Below, piece by piece: positions 39,560-48,380 of a stretch of 64,000 nucleotides of DNA. A program made the translations under genes and the position numbers. The notes below the pieces were generated by a model. The model did no database searches and had not been told where the DNA came from. It saw only the letters and a list, made by a program, of their open reading frames with translations. How positions within the stretch are numbered: the stretch's first letter is position 1; each line of letters begins with the position of its first letter. Location of the stretch: NCBI GenBank assembly GCA_947624245.1, contig CANQJL010000012.1:1-64000 (forward strand). The letters are read 5' to 3'. This stretch comes from an uncultured Acetatifactor sp. GTDB taxonomy: Bacteria > Bacillota > Clostridia > Lachnospirales > Lachnospiraceae.

Positions 39560-39612
39560 TCACATGTTCTCCCTGATGCTCTCTTTAGAACGCGGCTGCG
39601 TGGCGGCAGGAA

Positions 39613-41058
39613 TCAGTATGCAACGCATATGGAATCTTTGCCGAAATATCCGGCGATGATCTTCGCACCGGGCTCCTGCGCATTTCCCGAGAAATCACCG
39701 ACATAAAGCATATCGGGTTGATGCTCATAAGGCTGAAACACAACGTTCTCTATGGCAGCATCATTCAATGTGATCAGCCGTTCCTGATATTCCTGTTCAT
39801 ATTTTGCTGCCTCCCTGCTCAGCAGCAGTTGCGCCGCTTTGCCGGTGGTGGTTTCTGACAATTTCCCGCCAAAGAGCTGTGCCGCAAGGATCAGAATACA
39901 TACGATTCCACCGCAGTATTTCAAGAAAGAGACTGCCTTTTTGTCCACATGATATTTTTCGCTTGCTGCACGCTGCAGCCAACCGATAAAATAAATATAG
40001 CATATCAGTACCGCCAGCAAAAATCCGTAGTATACAATGGCGACTGCTCTTGCCGGACCGGTGGAATTCATGGTGTAGAAAGTCGGGCAGGACATGGAAC
40101 AAAAAATACCGTAGACAAATGCCGCCACTAACAAAGGATACCGGAATCGAAAAGAGATTTCGGAGCAGGCTCTCCACAGAAAAGGTGTCATGATCAATAA
40201 GGCAAGTATCAGCCATGGGCCAATCCATGCGGTGGTATAATGTATGCCTTGCCGCAGGGATTTCAACACTGCTTTCCAGGCGGGTATCTTCCACATGTCA
40301 CTTTGTCTTACGGCATTTCCGGGAGCCATAGCGCTGATCAAAAGTCCTATTGCGGCAGTGAGGGCGGTACACCCCACCCAAAGCGCAGTCTTCTTTTTGC
40401 GGCAGATTAAAAGCGTTGTCAGGCAGATCAGCAATAACAGCGCTGGGAGCAGAGATACATAGTTGCCTCCGGCAACAAAGCAGGCCAGACCAAGCATTCC
40501 GGGAATATGCCGACGTTTTGCGTCTGTTACATAGCGGCATACGATTCCGAACAAAAACAGAGTTGCCGCATAAAAGCCGGTATAATACATGCTGCCGTTA
40601 TACCAGAAAAAGGATTCGCCCTGTGAGGGGACGGTCTGCACACATAACAGCGCGAGCAACGAAGAAAGTATGATCCACAGAGCGGTAGAACCTTTTAACA
40701 TATTGCAGACAAGGGGCTTCAGCAGATAGAAAATACTCCCTGTAAGCAGCAAAAGCAATATACTTGTAGTTGCGCGATATGCCGTATCGCCAAATATATT
40801 TGGCGGCAGATGCATCAGCAGCATGGCAGAGTAGGTTCCCTGCCACTTGACATACTGTTCAGCCACTCCTCTGCCGGCTTCAGCGATGGTCATCGGAAGA
40901 CTTCCGGTCTGCTCCCACACTTTTTTTGTGTTGGCTGCGTAATAGTAATCATCTCCGGTGGGATGATTGTATCTTCCCAGATACATTACGGGAAGCAGAC
41001 ATGCGATCAGCAGGGAAAGGAGGAGACAGGCAGTGATATTCCGGGCTCTGTAGTTCAT
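39613..41058 (-). CDS. Polytopic membrane protein, DUF6056-like
   Basis: The 481-residue protein has about eleven hydrophobic segments. A short extracytoplasmic loop after helix 1 contains YNHPTGDDYYYAANTKKVWE. The GDDY-type acidic motif and the downstream QGESFFWYNGSMYYTG are features I associate with DUF6056 membrane proteins, a likely GT-C-like group. The C-terminal 100 residues are soluble. It precedes the family 39-like gene by 53 bases on the same strand, so the two are probably one operon making or transferring a surface glycan. The family assignment is moderately sure, the function unknown. Confidence 0.6.
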   Translation of the reverse strand: MNYRARNITACLLLSLLIACLLPVMYLGRYNHPTGDDYYYAANTKKVWEQTGSLPMTIAEAGRGVAEQYVKWQGTYSAMLLMHLPPNIFGDTAYRATTSILLLLLTGSIFYLLKPLVCNMLKGSTALWIILSSLLALLCVQTVPSQGESFFWYNGSMYYTGFYAATLFLFGIVCRYVTDAKRRHIPGMLGLACFVAGGNYVSLLPALLLLICLTTLLICRKKKTALWVGCTALTAAIGLLISAMAPGNAVRQSDMWKIPAWKAVLKSLRQGIHYTTAWIGPWLILALLIMTPFLWRACSEISFRFRYPLLVAAFVYGIFCSMSCPTFYTMNSTGPARAVAIVYYGFLLAVLICYIYFIGWLQRAASEKYHVDKKAVSFLKYCGGIVCILILAAQLFGGKLSETTTGKAAQLLLSREAAKYEQEYQERLITLNDAAIENVVFQPYEHQPDMLYVGDFSGNAQEPGAKIIAGYFGKDSICVAY

Positions 41059-41208
41059 AAAGTATTCCTTTCGCGGTCAAATCTTATTATATTTTATCAC
41101 AGACCCGTCTGTTATAAAAGACGGAATAGTGAAAATGTATAATAATCCTCCATTTACAGATACTAGAAAAGCGCTGAAAGTGATATGTTACGAAATGGAG
41201 GAAAAAGC

Positions 41209-41754
41209 ATGAAAGCGACAGGAATTGTCAGAAGAATAGATGATCTGGGAAGAATCGTCATTCCCAAGGAGATTCGCAGGACCCTGCATATCAGGGAGTC
41301 GGATCCGCTGGAGATCTTCACGGACAGGGAGGGCCAGATCATTCTGAAAAAATATTCACCCATCGGTGAAATGAGTACCTTTGCAAAGCAATACGCGGAA
41401 AGTCTGGCACAGGTGTCCGGTCACGCGGCGCTGATCGCCGACCGCGATCAGTTCATTGCCGCCGCCGGCGGCTACAAGCAGCTGGTGAACAAATCCATCA
41501 GCAGGCAGTTGGACGAGAAGGTTCACAATCGCGAGACCCTGATGGCCACCCGAGGAGACCGGAGCTTTATCAATATCTGCGACGAGGGGAGCGAGGACTA
41601 TCAGCATGAAGCGATCGCCCCCATTCTCTGCGAGGGTGACATCATCGGCAGTGTAGTACTGCTGCAGAATGACAACAAGGTTCACATGGGGGAAGTGGAA
41701 CAGAAGCTGCTGCAGTCGGCAGCCGGCTTCCTGGGAAGGCAGATGGAGCAGTAG
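41209..41754 (+). CDS. spoVT: Stage V sporulation protein T
   Basis: The 181-residue protein begins with an AbrB-type swapped-hairpin DNA-binding domain (MKATGIVRRIDDLGRIVIPK, EIRRTLHIRESDPLEIF) and has a C-terminal GAF-like domain (about 60-181, HAALIADRDQFIAAAGG, ILCEGDIIGSVVLLQND). This two-domain plan and length are those of SpoVT, which tunes sigma-G dependent genes in the forespore; AbrB itself lacks the second domain. The ATG at 41209 has GGAGG upstream. It lies close to mfd and pth, as in other spore formers, and converges on pncB with ten bases between stops. Confidence 0.93.
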   Translation: MKATGIVRRIDDLGRIVIPKEIRRTLHIRESDPLEIFTDREGQIILKKYSPIGEMSTFAKQYAESLAQVSGHAALIADRDQFIAAAGGYKQLVNKSISRQLDEKVHNRETLMATRGDRSFINICDEGSEDYQHEAIAPILCEGDIIGSVVLLQNDNKVHMGEVEQKLLQSAAGFLGRQMEQ

Positions 41755-41764
41755 GCCTTCGTCC

Positions 41765-43219
41765 CTATTTCTCGCTCACCTCTTCTAGAAGATCGATCTT
41801 GATATCGTACAGTCTCTGGGACAGATCCACGTACACCTCGTGAGGATTTACCAGACGTTTGGTCTCGTCCCAGAGGGTATCCAGCTCTTTCTGACAGTAG
41901 GCCCTGATGTCCATCACCTTGGGAGAGGTGTAGCAGCACTGACCCTTCTCGAATATTTTTTCCATGATAGGGCGCAGGGTGTATGTATTGCCCTTCAGCT
42001 TGGTCTTCTTCCAGGGCTCCAAGGGATCAAAGAGCAGCAGGTCCTCGCTCTCCCGATACTCCTCGTCCACCAGACAGATCAGATCCGCCTTGATCTTGCC
42101 GGTATCTTTATCGTAGATGCGGTAGATCTTCTTATTGCCGGGGTTGGTGACTTTTTCGGTATTCTCGGACAGCTTTATCTTGGGAACAAAGCGCCCGTCC
42201 TTATCCATGATGGCCGCAAGCTTATACACGCCGCCGAAAGCGGGATTGTCCTTGGAGGTGATCAGGTTGGTGCCTACGCCCCAGGAGGTGATCGCGGCGC
42301 CCTGGGTCTTCAGGCTGTCGATCAGATATTCGTCGAGATCGTTGGAGGCGGAGATCACCGCGTCCGTAAATCCGGCATCGTCCAACATCTTGCGGGCCTT
42401 CTTGGACAGATAGGCCAGATCCCCGCTGTCCAAACGGATGCCGTAGAAGGTCAGCGGGATTCCCGCGCTGCGCATTTCGGTGAATACCCTGATAGCGTTG
42501 GGAACTCCGGATTTCAGAGTGTCGTAGGTGTCCACCAGCAGAATGCAGGCGTTGGGGTACATATCCGCATAGGTCTTGAAGGCGGTATATTCGTCCGGAA
42601 AGCTCATGATCCAGCTGTGGGCGTGGGTGCCCTTTACGGGCACGTCGAAGAGCTGTCCGCAGAGGACGTTGCTGGTGCCGATGCAGCCGCCGATCATAGC
42701 CGCCCTTGCGCCGTAGATACCGGCGTCAGGACCCTGAGCACGGCGCAGGCCGAACTCCATGATGCCGTCGCCCTTGGCCGCATAGCACACCCGCGCGGCC
42801 TTTGTGGCGATCAGGCTCTGGTGGTTGATGATATTCAAGATCGCCGTTTCCACAAGCTGCGCCTCCATGATGGGGGCAATCACCTTTACGATAGGCTCTC
42901 TGGGGAATATAACGGTTCCCTCCGGAATGGCGTAGATATCTCCGGAAAAACGAAAATCCTTTAAGTAATCCAGAAAATCGGGCTCAAATATTCCGAGAGA
43001 AGAAAGATACGCAATATCTTCTTCGGAAAAATGCAATTCCTTGATGTACTGTATGACCTGTTCCAATCCCGCGGAAATGGCGTAGCCTCCCCCGCAGGGA
43101 TTGTTGCGGTAAAAAGCGTCAAAAATAACGGTCTCGTTCTGCGCTTTGTTCTTAAAATATCCCTGCATCATAGTCAGTTCATACAGGTCGGTCAACAGAG
43201 TCAGATTCTGTCTGTCCAT
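41765..43219 (-). CDS. pncB: Nicotinate phosphoribosyltransferase
   Basis: The 484-residue enzyme starts with LLTDLYELTMMQGYFKN, diagnostic of the family. It contains FGLRRAQGPDAGIYGARAAM, the KGTHAHSWIMSFPDE loop with the phosphorylatable His, and the LDSGDLAYLSKKAR and SNDLDEYLI motifs. It joins nicotinate and PRPP to nicotinate mononucleotide in NAD salvage, using ATP. Length matches the long Bacillota form. It lies 52 bases downstream of the diguanylate cyclase gene on the same strand, possibly co-transcribed. Confidence 0.95.
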   Translation of the reverse strand: MDRQNLTLLTDLYELTMMQGYFKNKAQNETVIFDAFYRNNPCGGGYAISAGLEQVIQYIKELHFSEEDIAYLSSLGIFEPDFLDYLKDFRFSGDIYAIPEGTVIFPREPIVKVIAPIMEAQLVETAILNIINHQSLIATKAARVCYAAKGDGIMEFGLRRAQGPDAGIYGARAAMIGGCIGTSNVLCGQLFDVPVKGTHAHSWIMSFPDEYTAFKTYADMYPNACILLVDTYDTLKSGVPNAIRVFTEMRSAGIPLTFYGIRLDSGDLAYLSKKARKMLDDAGFTDAVISASNDLDEYLIDSLKTQGAAITSWGVGTNLITSKDNPAFGGVYKLAAIMDKDGRFVPKIKLSENTEKVTNPGNKKIYRIYDKDTGKIKADLICLVDEEYRESEDLLLFDPLEPWKKTKLKGNTYTLRPIMEKIFEKGQCCYTSPKVMDIRAYCQKELDTLWDETKRLVNPHEVYVDLSQRLYDIKIDLLEEVSEK

Positions 43220-43271
43220 AATTACCTCTTTCTGCCCTCTTGCGGCGCTTTCTCATAGCGGCATGAACGGC

Positions 43272-44549
43272 CTACTTTACCACGCAGTCCCTGCCGCTGC
43301 TCTTGCCCTCGTACAGCTTTTCATCAGCGTTGCGAAGGAGCTCTTTGATGTCATGGCTGTTGCCCGGAGTGACACCGAAGGTCATAGTGACACGAATGTC
43401 AGCTTCGTTATAATGCACCCGCTTTTTACGAATCTCCTCCAGCAGCTTGTTCAACAAATCATAAGACGTATCCAGATCGATATGGGAAAATACCAGCAAA
43501 AACTCCTCCCCGCCCCATCTGGCCACAAAGCCTTTCTGGCGCATATGCTGGCGCAGCAGTGCGGATATCTCTTTCAGCACCTGATCGCCGCACTCATGTC
43601 CGTAAGTATCGTTCACCTTCTTGAAGAAATCAATGTCGCCGATGGCCACACAGAAAGGAGCGTTCTGGGCGGAGCATTCCTCTATGACCTTGCGCAGCCG
43701 AATGTCGCCGGAGCGGCGGTTAGACAGAGAGGTCAAAGCGTCCCTGTCTACCAGAGTGCGCAGGGAGCGCTGCATATTCAGGGCGGATACGGCAATCTCG
43801 CCCAGCTCGTCCGGCCGCTTCAGTATCTTGTCATCCAGAGAGGCGTTCATATTGCCGGTGGAGACTTCCCGCAGAAATTCGTGTATCTGCAGGAGGCAGG
43901 AGACGAATTTTCTCGTGTAAATAAAAGTAAACAGCGAAACGATCGCTATCAGAATGATGTCGGTATAGATCAGCGGATAGACGGAAGAACGGACGGCGGC
44001 CTCCACGTTTGCGCTGGGCTTTCCCACAAAAAGGATTCCCACCACGGAACCGTCCCGATTGTAAAGGGGCGTATAGTAAGAGAAATAGCTGACCCCATAG
44101 ATGACGGTATTGGTGTAGAACCGCGATTCTCCTCCCTCCAGCACGTCCTTGATCACCGTTTCGGGAGCGCCGGAGCCTACGATGCGCTGGCCTTCGTTGT
44201 CCTTGATCGTAGTGAGGACGCGGGTATCCTGATAGAAAAGGGTGATATCGAGACCCGTATTTTCCTTAATGCGGTCTATCAGAGCATAGCGGCCGGTCAG
44301 ATCGTCCTCGCCCTTGTAGAGACGGTACGCAACGTCGCCCACCAGCTTAAAGTCTCCGGGGTGAAGAGCGTCCAGCATGTTGGAAAGGCTGGCGGATACA
44401 TTGCGAAGGTCCTGTTCTACCTCCGAGTGCATGGCCCTTGTGAACCAGTGCGTCCCCAAGAGCAGGATCAGAATTCCGAAAGCGATCAGCGGAATAATGT
44501 TAATGGCCTGAAGTATATATCCGATTTTTCCCTTGCCCCGTGTCCTCAT
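43272..44549 (-). CDS. Membrane diguanylate cyclase with single Cache sensor
   Basis: From the ATG at 44549 the protein has 425 residues. Two membrane helices (about 11-34 and 193-212) flank an extracellular sCache-type sensor domain (FYTNTVIYGVSYFSYYTPLY, GSVVGILFVGKP). A HAMP-like linker (about 213-265) and a GGDEF domain follow. The active-site motif is intact (RWGGEEF, 346-350), so it should make cyclic di-GMP from GTP. No RxxD inhibition site is seen five residues upstream, which suggests no classic product feedback. The longer frame starts at a TTG (44585) without a good ribosome site; GAGGG precedes the chosen ATG. Confidence 0.87.
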   Translation of the reverse strand: MRTRGKGKIGYILQAINIIPLIAFGILILLLGTHWFTRAMHSEVEQDLRNVSASLSNMLDALHPGDFKLVGDVAYRLYKGEDDLTGRYALIDRIKENTGLDITLFYQDTRVLTTIKDNEGQRIVGSGAPETVIKDVLEGGESRFYTNTVIYGVSYFSYYTPLYNRDGSVVGILFVGKPSANVEAAVRSSVYPLIYTDIILIAIVSLFTFIYTRKFVSCLLQIHEFLREVSTGNMNASLDDKILKRPDELGEIAVSALNMQRSLRTLVDRDALTSLSNRRSGDIRLRKVIEECSAQNAPFCVAIGDIDFFKKVNDTYGHECGDQVLKEISALLRQHMRQKGFVARWGGEEFLLVFSHIDLDTSYDLLNKLLEEIRKKRVHYNEADIRVTMTFGVTPGNSHDIKELLRNADEKLYEGKSSGRDCVVK

Positions 44550-44680
44550 AAAGCCCTCGCATTCCTGCGGCAGAAACAACTGCAATGCGCCTGCCGCTTA
44601 TCGTACCGAATCGTATAAGACTAGTATAAGACTATAAGAACAGTATACTCACTTCGACCCGAGAAAGCAACAAGAAAAGC

Positions 44681-44710
44681 TTGACAAGTAAAAAAGACAG
44701 GGGCTATAAT
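44681..44710 (+). promoter_or_regulatory. Promoter of the T-box-ileS transcript
   Basis: TTGACA (44681-44686), 18-base spacer, TATAAT (44705-44710), both perfect consensus. Transcription would start near 44717, about 25 bases before the T-box stem I. Confidence 0.8.
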
Positions 44711-44741
44711 GAGGCAAATATAATAAGAAGCATAAAATGCA

Positions 44742-45000
44742 GTGACGGAGAGAGTAATTGTCCGCGGAAAGCCTCAGCGAGCCGGAGAGGGTGCGAGTCC
44801 GGTGCAAGTATGAGGACAATGAAGATCACTCCCGAGCAGTCAGGACCAAAGGAGGGGAGAGCCCATTTCCCGGTAGTTCTGGACGCAGTTCCCCCGTTAA
44901 GGGAAAACATATCACTCCGACAGCTTGCGCTGTTCGGACGTATGCTGTAACAGGTGGTCAAGAGAAGAACAGTCTCGTCCTATTACGGACGGGATTTTTT
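44742..45000 (+). promoter_or_regulatory. T-box leader of ileS (isoleucine specifier) with terminator
   Basis: Stem I opens with GTGACGGAGAGAGTAA. TTGTCC and GGACAA pair, placing GAAGATCACT in the specifier loop, where ATC (44825-44827) is an isoleucine codon. Distal stem I bulges (AGAGGGTGCGAG) follow the usual plan. The T-box element appears as AGGTGGTCA (44952-44960), whose TGGT can pair with an uncharged tRNA ending ACCA. The terminator is TCTCGTCC-tattac-GGACGGGA (44973-44994) followed by six Ts. Uncharged isoleucine tRNA should favour the antiterminator and raise ileS expression. Confidence 0.88.
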
Positions 45001-45074
45001 ATTTCTTGGTGGGACCTGTTAGAGTCGTGATATTTCATTAAGGAAAACATTTTATAAAGGAAAGGAAAAGGCAC

Positions 45075-48000
45075 ATGTACAACAAAGTATCCAAGGAACT
45101 GAATTTTGTGGAGAGAGAAAAAAATGTGGAAAAATTCTGGCGGGAGAACGATATTTTCCGAAAAAGTATCGAGATCAGAAAGCAGGGTCCCGTGTACACC
45201 TTTTACGACGGACCGCCTACCGCGAACGGCAAGCCCCATATCGGCCATGTGCTGACCAGGGTCATCAAGGATATGATTCCCAGATACCGCACCATGAAGG
45301 GGTATATGGTGCCCAGAAAAGCGGGCTGGGATACCCACGGTCTGCCTGTGGAGATCGAGGTGGAGAAGCTCCTGGGCTTAAACGGCAAGGAGCAGATCGA
45401 GGAGTACGGTCTGGAGCCTTTTATCGATAAATGTAAAGAGAGCGTCTGGAAATACAAGGGCATGTGGGAGGATTTCTCCAGCACCGTCGGTTTCTGGGCC
45501 GACATGGACGACCCCTACGTGACCTATCACGACGACTATATCGAGTCGGAATGGTGGGCCTTAAAGACCATCTGGGACAAGGGCCTTTTGTACAAGGGCT
45601 TTAAGATCGTGCCCTACTGCCCCCGCTGCGGGACCCCTCTCTCCACGGCGGAAGTGGCCCAGGGCTATAAGGATATCAAGGAGCGTTCCGCCGTCGCCCG
45701 CTTTAAGGTAAAGGGAGAAGACGCATACATTCTGGCATGGACCACCACCCCCTGGACCCTGCCGTCCAATGTGGCGCTGTGCGTGAACCCCAATGAGACC
45801 TATGCCAAGGTGAAGGCCGCGGACGGCTATACCTATTATATGGCCGAGGCGCTGCTTGACACTGTGCTGGGGAAGCTGGCAGATGCCGGGGAGGGCAAGG
45901 CGGCCTACGAGGTGCTTGAGACTTATATCGGAAAGGATCTGGAATATAAAGAATACGAGCCGCTCTTTGACTGTGCGGTAGACATTTGCAAAAAGCAGAA
46001 CAAGAAGGCTTACTATGTGGTTTGCGACACATATGTCACTTTGACGGACGGCACCGGCGTGGTGCACATTGCGCCTGCCTTCGGTGAGGACGATGCAAAG
46101 GTGGGCCGCGCTTATGACCTGCCCTTTGTACAGCTGGTGGACAGCAAGGGCGAGATGACGGCGGAGACTCCCTATGCGGGCGTGTTCGTGAAAAAGGCGG
46201 ATCCCCTTGTGCTGACCGATCTGGATAAGAAAGGCCTGCTCTTTGATGCACCCAAGTTCGAACACAGCTATCCCCACTGCTGGCGCTGCGACACCCCGCT
46301 GATCTACTATGCGAGAGAGTCCTGGTACATTAAGGAGACGGCCGTAAGAGACGATCTGATCCGCAACAACAACACAGTGAACTGGATCCCCGAGTCCATC
46401 GGCAAGGGGCGTTTCGGCAACTGGCTGGAAAATATTCAGGATTGGGCGATCTCGCGGAACCGTTACTGGGGCACTCCCCTGAACATCTGGGAATGCGAGT
46501 GCGGCTGCCAGAAATGCGTGGGAAGCAGGCAGGAGCTGGCGGATCTAAGCGGCGATCCCAAGAGCGCCCAGGTGGAGCTGCACAGGCCCTATATCGACGA
46601 GGTGACCTTCCCCTGCCCTGAGTGCGGCAAGACCATGCACAGAGTGCCGGAGGTCATCGACTGCTGGTTCGATTCCGGTGCAATGCCTTTTGCACAGCAT
46701 CATTATCCCTTTGAAAATAAAGAGCTGTTCGAGCAGCAGTTCCCGGCGCAGTTCATCTCCGAGGCGGTGGATCAGACCAGAGGCTGGTTCCATTCCCTGA
46801 TGGCGGAATCCACGCTGCTCTTTAACAGGGCGCCCTACGAGAACGTGATCGTGCTGGGCCATGTGCAGGACGAGAACGGCCAGAAGATGAGCAAGTCCAA
46901 GGGAAATGCCGTGGATCCCTTTGAGGCCCTTGAGACCTACGGCGCCGATGCGATCCGCTGGTATTTCTATACGAACTCGGCTCCCTGGCTGCCCAACCGT
47001 TTCCACGGCAAGGCGGTGATGGAGGGCCAGAAAAAGCTCATGGGCACCCTGTGGAATACCTATGCTTTCTTTGTGCTGTACGCCAACATTGACGATTTTG
47101 ACGCCACGAAATATCAGCTGGAGTATGATAAACTGTCCGTTATGGACAAATGGATCCTGTCAAGACTGAACACCGTGGTAGGCCAGATAGATGAGAATCT
47201 GGATCAATACCGGATCCCCGAGGCGGGCAAGGCTCTGGACGACTTTGTGGACGAGCTGAGCAACTGGTATGTGCGCCGCAGCAGGGAACGCTTCTGGGCG
47301 AAGGGCATGGAGCAGGACAAGATCAACGCCTATATGACCCTGTACACCGCACTGGTGACCATCAGCAAGGCAGCGGCGCCCATGATTCCCTTCATGACGG
47401 AGGAAATCTACCGCAACCTTGTCTGCAGCATCGACAAGGACGCGCCGGAGAGCGTGCATCTTTGCGATTTTCCTGTGGTGGAGGAGCGCTTCATCGACAG
47501 AAAGCTGGAACAGAACATGCAGGAGGTATTGAACGTGAAGGCCATGGCGCTGGCGTGCAGGAACGATGCGGCCATCAAGATCCGCCAGCCCTTAAATACC
47601 CTGTATGTAAAATCCGACTGTGTGCTGGAGCAGTTCTACACAGATATCATCAAGGACGAGCTGAATGTAAAGGAGATCGTCTACACAGACGATGTGAGAG
47701 ACTTTACCTCGTATACCTTCAAGCCTCAGCTGCGCACAGTGGGGCCCAAGTACGGCAAGCTGCTGGGAGGTATCCAGAAGACGTTAGCTTCTCTGGACGG
47801 CAGCGCGGCCATGGACGAACTGAATGAGAAGGGCAAGCTGGTCTTTGACATTGACGGCACCGCCGTGGAGCTGACCAGGGACGACCTGCTGATCGATACG
47901 GCACAGAAGAACGGATATGTCTCTCAGGAGGACAGCCGTATGACTGTGGTGCTGGACACCAATCTGACGGAGGAGCTGATCGAGGAGGGCTTTGTGTACG

Positions 48001-48236
48001 AGCTGATCAGCAAGATTCAGACCATGCGGAAGGACGCCGATTTCGAGGTGACGGATCACATCAGGGTATCCGTGAACGGCAACGATAAGCTGGCGGAGCT
48101 GGCGGAGCGCAACAAAGAGACGATCTCCGATAAGGTGCTGGCCGACGAGCTCACCAGGAATGCTTTATTCGCCGTGACGAAGGAATGGGACAATGTCAAC
48201 GGAGAGACCGTGACTATATCTGTGGAGAGGGTATGA
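45075..48236 (+). CDS. ileS: Isoleucine-tRNA ligase, eukaryote-like type
   Basis: The 1053-residue class I synthetase has HIGH at 55-58, an editing domain with TTTPWTLPSN, tRNA/zinc-type Cys motifs, KMSKS at 604-608 and a long C-terminal anticodon domain. Features such as GWDTHGLPVEIEVEKLLGLN and the length above 1000 mark the second (eukaryote-like) IleS type. It lacks the roughly 930-residue E. coli-type architecture. Enzymes of this type are typically poorly inhibited by pseudomonic acid (mupirocin). It is controlled by the T-box leader just upstream. Confidence 0.95.
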   Translation: MYNKVSKELNFVEREKNVEKFWRENDIFRKSIEIRKQGPVYTFYDGPPTANGKPHIGHVLTRVIKDMIPRYRTMKGYMVPRKAGWDTHGLPVEIEVEKLLGLNGKEQIEEYGLEPFIDKCKESVWKYKGMWEDFSSTVGFWADMDDPYVTYHDDYIESEWWALKTIWDKGLLYKGFKIVPYCPRCGTPLSTAEVAQGYKDIKERSAVARFKVKGEDAYILAWTTTPWTLPSNVALCVNPNETYAKVKAADGYTYYMAEALLDTVLGKLADAGEGKAAYEVLETYIGKDLEYKEYEPLFDCAVDICKKQNKKAYYVVCDTYVTLTDGTGVVHIAPAFGEDDAKVGRAYDLPFVQLVDSKGEMTAETPYAGVFVKKADPLVLTDLDKKGLLFDAPKFEHSYPHCWRCDTPLIYYARESWYIKETAVRDDLIRNNNTVNWIPESIGKGRFGNWLENIQDWAISRNRYWGTPLNIWECECGCQKCVGSRQELADLSGDPKSAQVELHRPYIDEVTFPCPECGKTMHRVPEVIDCWFDSGAMPFAQHHYPFENKELFEQQFPAQFISEAVDQTRGWFHSLMAESTLLFNRAPYENVIVLGHVQDENGQKMSKSKGNAVDPFEALETYGADAIRWYFYTNSAPWLPNRFHGKAVMEGQKKLMGTLWNTYAFFVLYANIDDFDATKYQLEYDKLSVMDKWILSRLNTVVGQIDENLDQYRIPEAGKALDDFVDELSNWYVRRSRERFWAKGMEQDKINAYMTLYTALVTISKAAAPMIPFMTEEIYRNLVCSIDKDAPESVHLCDFPVVEERFIDRKLEQNMQEVLNVKAMALACRNDAAIKIRQPLNTLYVKSDCVLEQFYTDIIKDELNVKEIVYTDDVRDFTSYTFKPQLRTVGPKYGKLLGGIQKTLASLDGSAAMDELNEKGKLVFDIDGTAVELTRDDLLIDTAQKNGYVSQEDSRMTVVLDTNLTEELIEEGFVYELISKIQTMRKDADFEVTDHIRVSVNGNDKLAELAERNKETISDKVLADELTRNALFAVTKEWDNVNGETVTISVERV

Positions 48237-48289
48237 AATTCCGCAGGTATTTGCGGAGGACCAAAAGGCAGCGGTTTGTAAAAAAGCAG

Positions 48290-48317
48290 TTGAATCGCAT
48301 GTAAAATTTGGTATAAT
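48290..48317 (+). promoter_or_regulatory. Predicted glgP promoter
   Basis: TTGAAT (48290-48295), 16-base spacer, TATAAT (48312-48317). It lies in the 144-base gap after ileS, 64 bases before the glgP ATG. Confidence 0.55.
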
Positions 48318-48380
48318 AATCCTATTGCGACTTGTAAATCAGACGGTGTAACAGAAACGAAACGTTAAAGGAGACAGTAT

